Positions 1-7,054 of a stretch of DNA of 64,000 nucleotides are shown here, piece by piece. Source of the DNA: Betaproteobacteria bacterium HGW-Betaproteobacteria-7 (GTDB lineage: Bacteria > Pseudomonadota > Gammaproteobacteria > Burkholderiales > Rhodocyclaceae); assembly GCA_002840765.1 (NCBI GenBank), contig PHCE01000010.1, forward strand, positions 1 to 64,000. The letters are read 5' to 3'. The notes beneath the pieces were generated by a model, which was given only the letters and a program-made list of their open reading frames with translations, was not told where the DNA came from and ran no database searches. The translations under genes and the position numbers were made by a program. The stretch's first letter is position 1; every line of letters begins with the position of its first letter.

Positions 1-1
1 C

Positions 2-1147
2 GACGCCCCCGGCCAACTGCGCACCCGTCTCTCCACCTCAGAAAACGCCAGCCAACTCAGCCTCGGCCACCTCATCCACCACGCCCCGGAAAGCGCCACC
101 CGCGGCGCCTGGCGCGGCGCCGGCTTCGAACTCAGAACCGACGCCTGGCTTACCCTGCGCGCCGGCGAAGGCATCCTCCTCTCCACCACCGCCCGGCCCA
201 ACGGCCAGAGCACCCAGATGGACGTGATCGAGGCTGTCGGCCAACTCAAAGCCGCCGAAGAAACCGCCAAAGCCCTCTCCGACGCCGCCGAGAAACAAGG
301 CGCCCAGCCGCTCAAGGCCAATGCCGAGCAGAGCAAATTCATCAAGAGCATCGACCCCAAACAGGACGGCAAATTCGCCGGCAGCATCGGCGGCCAGCCC
401 GCCAAGAAAGCCACCCCCGGTAGCCGCGACCCGGGCGATCCCACCGAACGCTTCGCCCAAGCGCACATCGTCCTCGAAGCCCCCAGCGACATCAGCCACA
501 GCAGCCCGGCCAGCACGCTCCTCTACGCCGGCCAGCACCTGCACCTGACCAGCCAGCAAGACCTCCACCTCGCCGCCGCCCACACCCACGCCCTGGCCAT
601 CGGCCAGAGCGCCAGCTGGTTCAGCCACGCCGGCGGCATCAAGAGCATCGCCCAGGCCGGCAGCCACACCCTCCAGGCCCACACCGACAAGATGGAAATC
701 CTCGTCGACCAGTCAGCGACCCTGACCAGCAGCAACGACGAGATCCACATTCTGGCAAAGAGCAAAATCGTCCTTCAGGCCGGGCAATCCAGCGTCACGC
801 TGGAAGGTTCGAACATCACCTTCGCTTGCCCGGGGATTTTCTCGGTGAAGGGCAGCAACCATGCCTTTGTCGGGCCGGGGAGCGGGCCTGCACAGATGGA
901 GAAGCTGCCGGATACGAGGGTGAAGATGTTCGATGAACAGGCACGCGCTATCAACTCGCTGACCGGAGAGGCAATTCCCGATCTGCCCTACAAAATTGAA
1001 ACTGGCGATGGTGACGTGCTCTACGGCTTCACCGACGCTGAGGGCAAGACCATGCGTATAGCGTCGATGAATCCTGAGCAGATTAAGGTGTATTGGGGAG
1101 AATTGCCGCCGGAAGACTTGATTGTAGATGGAGTGGGGCATGGATAA
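2..1147 (+). CDS. vgrG: Type VI secretion spike protein VgrG, C-terminal part (5' truncated by window)
   Basis: The reading frame is open from base 2, so the start lies upstream of the window; 381 residues are visible. VgrG trimers form the needle tip of the type VI secretion system and carry effectors into target cells. The visible part holds the DUF2345 region that follows the gp5/gp27-like core, with typical wording such as LSLGHLIHHAP, RGAWRGAGFELRTDAW and LRAGEGILLSTTARP. The last 55 or so residues (QARAINSLTGEAIPDLPYKI and onward) look like the transthyretin-like tail that some VgrGs use to bind a cognate effector. The stop overlaps the start of the next gene, which fits a vgrG-effector-immunity arrangement. 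Family assignment is firm; the adaptor role of the tail is inferred. Confidence 0.9.
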   Translation, partial: DAPGQLRTRLSTSENASQLSLGHLIHHAPESATRGAWRGAGFELRTDAWLTLRAGEGILLSTTARPNGQSTQMDVIEAVGQLKAAEETAKALSDAAEKQGAQPLKANAEQSKFIKSIDPKQDGKFAGSIGGQPAKKATPGSRDPGDPTERFAQAHIVLEAPSDISHSSPASTLLYAGQHLHLTSQQDLHLAAAHTHALAIGQSASWFSHAGGIKSIAQAGSHTLQAHTDKMEILVDQSATLTSSNDEIHILAKSKIVLQAGQSSVTLEGSNITFACPGIFSVKGSNHAFVGPGSGPAQMEKLPDTRVKMFDEQARAINSLTGEAIPDLPYKIETGDGDVLYGFTDAEGKTMRIASMNPEQIKVYWGELPPEDLIVDGVGHG

Positions 1148-1841
1148 GTCAAAGCCGTTTCAGCCCACCACGAATGATCGTCGTGGCAGTGTCGCTGATG
1201 ACAAGCTGACGCCGTCATCGGAAATGCATATCCTCGTGGGTGGGCCTTACACCCTGGAAGGAACACAGCACCGCTACGGTCATACGGCGATCCGCGTCAA
1301 GATAAGGGGTTCTGACACTACCTACGACTTTGGAAGGTATGGTCGGGTTACGGGGGACTTTGGTGCCGAGGGTGAAGGCATTCTGCGTGTCTGGTCTAAT
1401 TTCTCACCATATATTGCGGGTGAGAACGCCACGGGCAGGCGAACGACTGGGTTTGTCTTCTTGATTTTTGATCACCAAGCATCGGCAATCAACAATTACT
1501 ACAAGGCCATCATTGATGCTGCTACCCCACGTCCTGAAATGGAGAGAGGTCGTTCTGGCCTCAAGGTTTATCGTCTTGCGGCGAACTACCATGCCCTTGG
1601 TTACAACTGCACGACTCTCAGTTTGGATGGGGCGCAAAAAGCAATTCCGAATTTTGAAGAGGGTAGTTCTGCGTTCAACAAACCGGAGGCCGTGATGACC
1701 CTAAGCGAACGATTGGCGATGAGAACTGTGGGTGGTGGGACGCCTGCAAGGATATTTTTACCAGCTAATCTCGAAACCTTCCTTATGACGAAGCCAGCAC
1801 AAAAACCTGCGCGCGTCGATACCTATGCCGGGACAAAATAA
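1140..1841 (+). CDS. Candidate T6SS effector, possible permuted papain-like (NlpC/P60-type) enzyme
   Basis: The start at 1140 is chosen because it overlaps the vgrG stop by a few bases; an in-frame ATG at 1128 is also possible. The 233-residue protein has no signal peptide. It contains YGHTAIRVK (His48) followed by YDFGRYG, and much later YNCTTLSLDG (Cys157). A histidine motif preceding a cysteine motif is the order seen in circularly permuted NlpC/P60-like hydrolases, but I cannot name the family, so peptidoglycan amidase, other peptidase or acyltransferase chemistry all remain open. Its position directly after a VgrG with a tail extension, and before a small membrane-anchored protein, is the main reason to call it an effector. 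That function is inferred. Confidence 0.6.
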   Translation: MDKSKPFQPTTNDRRGSVADDKLTPSSEMHILVGGPYTLEGTQHRYGHTAIRVKIRGSDTTYDFGRYGRVTGDFGAEGEGILRVWSNFSPYIAGENATGRRTTGFVFLIFDHQASAINNYYKAIIDAATPRPEMERGRSGLKVYRLAANYHALGYNCTTLSLDGAQKAIPNFEEGSSAFNKPEAVMTLSERLAMRTVGGGTPARIFLPANLETFLMTKPAQKPARVDTYAGTK

Positions 1842-1852
1842 GGCGTTCAATC

Positions 1853-2299
1853 ATGGGCAATAAACGTGTTTTCCAGTATGTAGTCATAGTGGCCCTCTCG
1901 TTCTGTTCCGGCGCATTCTTGACCTACCAAATCATCAAGGAGCAATCCATGCCTCTCGTCCATAAGCTTCAAGCCCCACTGCTGTTCAATGGTGCTGGCG
2001 CAGCTGAGCATCAATACATATTGCCCGCGGGCACAAGTCTTTATTTCGACCAAGCGTTTCCCGAGGGATTCGTACGGTACAAGGTCTATTTCAATGTTGA
2101 AGGTGTTCGTCTCGATTCCCAGGAGGCAACAGACAAATTCTGGCTCGACCCGCTAACAGCATTTCCTCCTGATGAAAGTGAAATAAAAAAGCTATTGGCG
2201 GGATATCCACTTAGCAAAAGTGAACTTGCTGCGATTTTGAAATCTGGCTACCTCACCAAAGATGAGATTCGGGAACTTCTATTGGAATACAGCAAATAG
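1853..2299 (+). CDS. Small membrane-anchored protein, candidate immunity protein
   Basis: This 148-residue protein starts 11 bases after the putative effector and has an AAGGCG ribosome-binding sequence upstream. An N-terminal hydrophobic segment (residues about 8-25, QYVVIVALSFCSGAFLTYQ) would place the rest in the periplasm as a signal anchor; the single Cys is not in a convincing lipobox. The C-terminal third is rich in charged residues and repeats a helical pattern (SEIKKLL, SELAAIL, DEIRELL). T6SS effectors that attack the periplasm are normally encoded next to a periplasmic or membrane-tethered immunity protein, which is the basis of the proposal. I do not recognise the family. Confidence 0.55.
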   Translation: MGNKRVFQYVVIVALSFCSGAFLTYQIIKEQSMPLVHKLQAPLLFNGAGAAEHQYILPAGTSLYFDQAFPEGFVRYKVYFNVEGVRLDSQEATDKFWLDPLTAFPPDESEIKKLLAGYPLSKSELAAILKSGYLTKDEIRELLLEYSK

Positions 2300-2383
2300 C
2301 CATCACAGCACTGGAGCGGCGGTGTCGACGGGGTAGATGACTGCATCTCGGCGCCGAAGCTCTAATTGTCGGGAGGACGGACC

Positions 2384-2950
2384 ATGTCAGACGAAATTAT
2401 CGGCTCGGAACATGCGATGTACGGTATTCGCCTGATGATCCAGAAAGGTCGCGATCTGGGCTATCACGTGAAAATCGAGCGGCGTAATATCAACTATACG
2501 CAGTGGTTCGGCTTTGCCCTGCACGGCGGTCAGGCGGAAGCCCTGGTCGCTGCCCGGGCCTGGCGCGATGCGCAGACCCGACAGCACAAACCGCTGACCA
2601 AGCAGGAATTCGTCTCGCAGATCCGGTGCAACAATTCTTCGGGAGCCGCCGGTGTCATCCGTACCACCCGGCGCAGCAAGAAGCGTTCGGGCCAGTTCTG
2701 GTCCGCCGATTACTGGATTGCCCGACCGCCGCGAAGCATCAAGGTCAGTGCCTGCTACTTCTCGATTTCCCGCTATGGCGAGGAAGGCGCGAAGGCATTG
2801 GCCGTTGAGGCTCGCCGGGCGATGGAGGCGCTGTGTAGCGGCTACCACGCACCGCATGTGCCGGTAGCATTTCAGTTGGGCGCGGCAGAGGAGGCGCCCG
2901 TCAGTGATCTGGCGGAAGACAGAGCGGAAAGTCGGCGAGCTACCGATTAG
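2384..2950 (+). CDS. AP2-like DNA-binding domain protein
   Basis: ATG at 2384 is preferred because GGGAGG lies 6-11 bases upstream; an in-frame TTG at 2366 lacks this. The 188-residue product is basic and contains a pattern close to the bacterial/phage AP2 domain: a GVIRTTRR strand, WSADYWIARP, then an FSISRYGEEGAKALAVEARR strand-helix (residues about 88-150). The N-terminal half has a second, partial copy (IERRNINYTQWFGFALHGG followed by AEALVAARAWRD). AP2 domains bind DNA, and bacterial examples often sit in mobile-element proteins; no nuclease domain is present. The gene stands alone, 84 bases after the candidate immunity gene. Its target is unknown. Confidence 0.6.
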   Translation: MSDEIIGSEHAMYGIRLMIQKGRDLGYHVKIERRNINYTQWFGFALHGGQAEALVAARAWRDAQTRQHKPLTKQEFVSQIRCNNSSGAAGVIRTTRRSKKRSGQFWSADYWIARPPRSIKVSACYFSISRYGEEGAKALAVEARRAMEALCSGYHAPHVPVAFQLGAAEEAPVSDLAEDRAESRRATD

Positions 2951-3098
2951 AGCCAAATACATCGGCGCTTTCACCGCCTCGTCGTTCATTGCGATCAGAG
3001 CGACAATCGCTGAATCAGCCATGCCGGCCAGGTCAGCTGTTACATCCCTGTAACTGACGCCCGCTAAAGTCAGGCACTCACCCTGTGCCATTTTCCCG

Positions 3099-3719
3099 AT
3101 GCCACACCGCACCCTGCTCCCACTTCTGCTCTGCCTCGTCTGCGTCGACGCTTCGGCTGCGCCGGCGGGCATCTTCGCCTTCACCGACGATGATGGCGTC
3201 GAGCATTTCAGCAACATTCCGAACGACGGGCGCTACCGGATGTTCCTGCCCGACCGCCTGGCCCCGGCGCGCGAGGCCTTGCGCCGGCCGCGCGGCATCT
3301 TCGCCCTGCCGGCGGAAAAGCGCCCCTTTCATCAGGAGATTGCCCGGGCCAGCCTGGATACCGGCGTCGCTATCGAATTGCTGCATGCGGTAATTGCCGT
3401 GGAATCCGGCTATCGGCGGGACGCCGTGTCGCCCAAGGGGGCCAGCGGCCTGATGCAGTTGCTGCCGGGAACGGCGCGACGCTATGGCACGAGCAAGCTG
3501 TTCGACCCCGGGGCCAACGTCCAGGCCGGCGCCCGCTACCTGCGTGACCTCCTGCGCCTGTTCGGCAACGACCTCGAATTGGCGCTGGCTGCCTACAATG
3601 CCGGGGAAAACGCCGTCCTGCGCCACGGCCGGCGTATTCCGCCGTACGCCGAAACCCGCCGCTACGTACCCCTGGTCGTCGCCCACTACCGCCAGCTCGG
3701 CGGCACCCTGAGCGAGTGA
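3099..3719 (+). CDS. Periplasmic lytic transglycosylase (SLT domain)
   Basis: The 206-residue protein has an N-terminal signal peptide (cleavage near ASAAPA, residues 18-22). A short stretch reads GIFAFTDDDGVEHFSNIP, a DUF4124-like strand pair common in front of SLT domains. The goose-lysozyme-like SLT domain runs from about residue 78 to the end: catalytic Glu102 in AVIAVESGY, GLMQLLP at 118-124 and AAYNAGE at 164-170. Such enzymes cleave the MurNAc-GlcNAc bond of peptidoglycan with 1,6-anhydro product formation, often to let envelope-spanning machines through. It converges with epsL, whose stop lies 7 bases away on the other strand. Which machine it serves is not shown. Confidence 0.88.
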   Translation: MPHRTLLPLLLCLVCVDASAAPAGIFAFTDDDGVEHFSNIPNDGRYRMFLPDRLAPAREALRRPRGIFALPAEKRPFHQEIARASLDTGVAIELLHAVIAVESGYRRDAVSPKGASGLMQLLPGTARRYGTSKLFDPGANVQAGARYLRDLLRLFGNDLELALAAYNAGENAVLRHGRRIPPYAETRRYVPLVVAHYRQLGGTLSE

Positions 3720-3726
3720 CGGCGGA

Positions 3727-4941
3727 TCAGAAGTTCAGGCGCAGGTTCAGCGACCATTGATCGGAGGTGAAATCGCGACCCCTCTGATTTGCGTCGCGCT
3801 CGTCGCGCTGATAGGCCAGATTGACGGCCAGCCGGTCGTCCGGCAGCCAGTCGACTGAGGCGCGGGCACTCTGCAGATCTTCGCGGCGTTGCGGCAGGCC
3901 GGGGAAGATCGCCCCTTCGTAACGCCGTCGTTGCCAGTCGTAAGCGAGCCGGGCGCTGACCCGGTTGGTCATCTGCCAGGCCGGCTGCAGACTGACGCCA
4001 TCGCTCAGGTAATAGCTGCTGGCGAAATCCTGATAGACGCCGACCTCGCGCCGCACGGCGCTCGTCAGGCTGAGCCGTCCGCTCGGTTGCCAGACGTGTT
4101 CCAGGCGACCGATGGTTTCGGCGTAATCGCGTTGATCAAAGTAGTCGTGCGTCCGCTTCTGCCGGGCCAGCCGCGCACTGAGCGACGACTTGCCGGTCAG
4201 CGGCACGGTCAGGCGCATTTCCAGCTCGCGCTGACGAAAACCGTTGTCGTATTGCGAGTTAAAGGGTGCCGGCACAACATCGAAACCGATGCGCTTGCGG
4301 CCGGTGTACTCCCCCCTGCCCGTGCGCTGGACCAGTTGCAGACTGGCACCGGAGCGCCAGACGTAACGCGCACCGAGATCGCCGCCGTCGAGTTCGTAGC
4401 TGCTCTCCTGGCGGAAGAACTCGCTGTTCTGCTGCTTCTGGCGACTGATCGCCGCCAGCAGATGCAGCCCGCCGCCGGCATGCCAGTCGGCATCGAAGCG
4501 GCTGTTCTCGGTCTCCCGGATGTTGCGGCGCAGTTCCGGCTGGACGGCGGTGTAATCGACGAAGCTGTTCAGATTCTCGGTGCGCACGTGCGAAAGCTGG
4601 CCGACCAATGCTGGGGTGAACGTCCACTGCCAGAGGGCATTGAGGTTGCGGGCGGTGAAGTCGAGATAGCTGTTGCGATCGTAGCGATAGTCGATCAGCG
4701 AGACATCGAGAACGAAGCGTTGCTGGGCCAGCGGCTTGTTCAGCGCCAGGTTCAGCGAACTGGTGAGGATGGTATCGCGCTCCGGGTCCCTGTCCGTGCG
4801 GAACAGATTGCTGTCGGAAAGCAGGCCCAGACCCAGGTACACATTGAAGGTATCGGCGCTATCGGCCAGCGCGCCGCCAGCCCAAGCCAGGACGATCAGG
4901 CAGACGGATTGTCGGATGCGGGGAAGCTTGATCATTGTCAT
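3727..4941 (-). CDS. epsL: Outer-membrane beta-barrel protein of the EpsL type (exosortase/PEP-CTERM-linked polysaccharide locus)
   Basis: A signal peptide (residues 1-26, ending GGALA-DS) precedes roughly 375 residues of alternating amphipathic strands with many Arg, Tyr and Trp residues, ending in the outer-membrane type terminus WSLNLRLNF with C-terminal Phe. The opening NVYLGLGLLSDSNLFR and the closing SDQWSLNLRLNF match the EpsL family that accompanies exosortase B and exopolysaccharide genes in betaproteobacteria. It is thought to be the outer-membrane part of polysaccharide export. It lies 36 bases downstream of the phoB-like gene on the same strand and is probably co-transcribed with it. 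No glycosyltransferase or exosortase gene is in the window, so the rest of that locus must be elsewhere. Confidence 0.75.
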   Translation of the reverse strand: MTMIKLPRIRQSVCLIVLAWAGGALADSADTFNVYLGLGLLSDSNLFRTDRDPERDTILTSSLNLALNKPLAQQRFVLDVSLIDYRYDRNSYLDFTARNLNALWQWTFTPALVGQLSHVRTENLNSFVDYTAVQPELRRNIRETENSRFDADWHAGGGLHLLAAISRQKQQNSEFFRQESSYELDGGDLGARYVWRSGASLQLVQRTGRGEYTGRKRIGFDVVPAPFNSQYDNGFRQRELEMRLTVPLTGKSSLSARLARQKRTHDYFDQRDYAETIGRLEHVWQPSGRLSLTSAVRREVGVYQDFASSYYLSDGVSLQPAWQMTNRVSARLAYDWQRRRYEGAIFPGLPQRREDLQSARASVDWLPDDRLAVNLAYQRDERDANQRGRDFTSDQWSLNLRLNF

Positions 4942-4977
4942 CTTGGCGGGTCGCTGCGGAGCCGCCGGAGGGTGAGT

Positions 4978-5676
4978 TCAGGCGTCGGTTGGCCCGGTCG
5001 AAAAGCGATAGCCAATGCCGCGCACCGTTTGCACCATGGCGTCCAGCTGGTGATCCTCGAGCACGCAGCGCAGGCGCCGGATATGCACATCGACCGTACG
5101 CTCCTCGATGTGCAGACGGCCACCCCAGACATAGTCCAGCAACTGTCCACGGCTGTGCACCCGCTCGGCGTGTGTCATCAGGAAATGCAGCAAACGGAAC
5201 TCGGTGGGCCCCAGAACGATCGGCGTCTTGCCGGCCAGCGCCTTGCGCGTATGCGGCATCAGGCGCAGACCGCCAAGCTCGACACCCTCTTCAATCGACT
5301 TGGCATCGCGACGGCGCAGCACGGCCTTGACGCGGGCAACCAGTTCGCGCGGCGAAAACGGCTTGGTCACGTAGTCGTCAGCGCCCGCCTCGAGCGCGGC
5401 GATCTTGTCGACCTCCGCACTGCGTGCCGTCAGCATGATGACCGGCACCTCGCGACAACGCTGGTCGGCGCGCATGTGACGGATCAACTGGAAGCCCGAC
5501 ATCCCCGGCAGCAACCAGTCGAGCAGGACGGCTTCCGGCCGCTCCTCCCGCAGCAGCTTCCAGGCCTTTTCGGCATCGTCTACCGCATTGACGACAAAGC
5601 CGGCATGGCGCAGGTTGACCAGGATCAGCTCGCTGACGTCCGGTTCGTCTTCAACGAGGAGTATTCGTGCGGACAT
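4978..5676 (-). CDS. phoB: PhoB-like response regulator (OmpR/PhoB family), no adjacent sensor kinase
   Basis: Start at 5676 gives MSARILLVEDEPDV, the usual receiver N-terminus; an upstream in-frame ATG at 5712 would add 12 unlikely residues. The receiver domain has the acidic pair Asp10/Glu11, phospho-acceptor Asp53 in LLDWLLPG, Thr83 and Lys105 in TKPFSPREL. The C-terminal winged helix includes GPTEFRLLHFLMTH, RTVDVHIRRLR and MVQTVRGIGYRFS, which is very close wording to PhoB of the phosphate regulon. PhoB activates genes for phosphate scavenging by binding Pho boxes. No phoR or phoU is nearby, so this may be a second PhoB paralogue dedicated to this locus. Ninety-five bases separate it from the CPBP protease gene upstream. 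Confidence 0.85.
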   Translation of the reverse strand: MSARILLVEDEPDVSELILVNLRHAGFVVNAVDDAEKAWKLLREERPEAVLLDWLLPGMSGFQLIRHMRADQRCREVPVIMLTARSAEVDKIAALEAGADDYVTKPFSPRELVARVKAVLRRRDAKSIEEGVELGGLRLMPHTRKALAGKTPIVLGPTEFRLLHFLMTHAERVHSRGQLLDYVWGGRLHIEERTVDVHIRRLRCVLEDHQLDAMVQTVRGIGYRFSTGPTDA

Positions 5677-5771
5677 GGGCAGGGCCAATTCAGTTGGGTC
5701 AGGGACAGCCACCGAGGATAAGCGGCGCAGATTACGGGAAGATGATGTTTAGATTTCCTGGCATGCCTCTG

Positions 5772-6470
5772 TCACCAGTACTGCCAGGCAGCGGCGTACA
5801 ACACCCAGAGACCAAGACTGCCATTGGTTACCGCGTGGGCGACAATTGCCGGCCATAAACAACCGCTGCGTCGATAGAGCAAGGCATAGACCAGGCCGGC
5901 GATGATCCCGGCGGCCCACAGACTGTGTTCGAAGCCGAAGGCGAGGCTCGACAGCAGCACCGCTCGCAGGCCAACTGCCGCCGGTGCCAGGGTGGCGAAA
6001 TCGCTTCGCTCCAGCCAACGCATCACCAGCGAACGCCAGAACAGCTCTTCGATGAAGGGTACGACCAGCGCCGAACCAAGCAGGCGGGCGATAGCCAGCG
6101 GCCACAGCAGGCTGCCATCGGCGGCCAGCGGCACGAAACCCGAACCGCCCCCACCGAGAACGAACCGTCCGCCATCCAGCGTCAACCAGACGATCAGCAC
6201 GCCGAGGCCGGCCAATGGCGCGGCCAGCAGCAGCGCCGCCGGCCGGCAGCGCAACACATGCAACTCTTCATATTGGCGCCAGAAAAGCAGCAGGAGCAAC
6301 GCCGCTACGCCACTGCGCAACCCGTAAAGCCAGCGCGGGTCAAGCTCATCGCCGAGCAGCCCGGCCAGCAGCGGCTCCGCCATCATCAGCCCGATGAAGG
6401 CGGCAAATGGCAGCAGGCGCGCGGCAGCCGGGCCGATGGCGAACGGCTTGGCGGTGACGCCGGCAATCAT
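5772..6470 (-). CDS. CPBP-family intramembrane metalloprotease (CAAX-protease-related, PEP-CTERM-linked type)
   Basis: ATG at 6470 overlaps the stop of the preceding gene by four bases (ATGA), which fixes the start. The 232-residue protein has about seven hydrophobic segments. The conserved CPBP motifs are present in order: EELFWR (Glu141, Glu142, Arg146), FGFEH (residues 178-182) and AHAVTN (His212, Asn216). Members act as membrane glutamic/metallo proteases related to type II CAAX prenyl endopeptidases. One subgroup, the CAAX prenyl protease-related family, is repeatedly encoded with exosortase systems, and the EpsL, EpsA and PEP-CTERM proteins in this window agree with that. It is the last gene of the long TPS/ExbBD array; its substrate is unknown. 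Confidence 0.8.
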   Translation of the reverse strand: MIAGVTAKPFAIGPAAARLLPFAAFIGLMMAEPLLAGLLGDELDPRWLYGLRSGVAALLLLLFWRQYEELHVLRCRPAALLLAAPLAGLGVLIVWLTLDGGRFVLGGGGSGFVPLAADGSLLWPLAIARLLGSALVVPFIEELFWRSLVMRWLERSDFATLAPAAVGLRAVLLSSLAFGFEHSLWAAGIIAGLVYALLYRRSGCLWPAIVAHAVTNGSLGLWVLYAAAWQYW

Positions 6471-7054
6471 GGCCGCGCGGTATCGTTGGCCAGACGGTCG
6501 CGCAAGTCCTCGACAGCGTTCTCGACGGCGACCCGGCCCAGGCCGGTCAGCGGCTCGCGTTGGCGGAGGGAATCGAAGCAGCCCTTGTTCTCGTAGAGCG
6601 TCAGCACTTCCGTCCCGGCTTCGCGCAAGCCGGTGACCTGCGCCGTACACGCGGCATGCTGCTGCGTGCGTTCGCCCAGCTGCGCCTGCAACTGGCGATT
6701 TTCGGCGCCACTGCTGCGCAGCTGCTCCTGGGCGGCGGCCAGATCGGCTTCCAGCCTCGCCACCCGGGCGCTCAGCTCGCTTTCCCGGCTGCGCAGCGTG
6801 GCCACCTCGCGACCGAGGCCCGCCGCCCGCCGCGCATCATCAGCCGCCTGGCTCCGGCTGCTTTCGAGCTCCAACTCGACCCGTGCCTTGTCGGCAGTCA
6901 ACTGCTGCTTTTCCTGTTGCAACTGGCGCTGCACCTGTTGCAGGCGGCGCATCTGCGCCTTGTTGGCATCGGCCGGCTGCTGGGCAGCAGCGACGACGGG
7001 CAAGCCGGCGAAGACGGCGGCGAGCAGCAGGGTAAGTAGCTTAGAAGCGCACAT
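6467..7054 (-). CDS. Periplasmic coiled-coil protein of unknown function
   Basis: The start at 7054 overlaps the porin stop by 14 bases and gives a clean signal peptide (MCASKLLTLLLAAVFAGLP, cleavage near VAAAQQ). Residues about 25-140 are an almost uninterrupted coiled coil rich in Gln, Glu, Arg and Leu (for example QQVQRQLQQEKQQLTADK). A short globular tail follows, with two Cys residues (HAACTAQV and NKGCFDS). No enzymatic motif is visible. The overlaps on both sides make it an integral member of the operon with the porin and the CPBP protease. It could be a periplasmic tether or chaperone between the porin and the inner-membrane ExbBD/TonB complex, but nothing in the sequence proves that. 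Confidence 0.7.
   Translation of the reverse strand: MCASKLLTLLLAAVFAGLPVVAAAQQPADANKAQMRRLQQVQRQLQQEKQQLTADKARVELELESSRSQAADDARRAAGLGREVATLRSRESELSARVARLEADLAAAQEQLRSSGAENRQLQAQLGERTQQHAACTAQVTGLREAGTEVLTLYENKGCFDSLRQREPLTGLGRVAVENAVEDLRDRLANDTARP

Noticed and set aside
3889-5721. A 610-codon plus-strand frame across epsL and the phoB-like gene
   Set aside because: It spans two convincing minus-strand genes and has no domain of its own.
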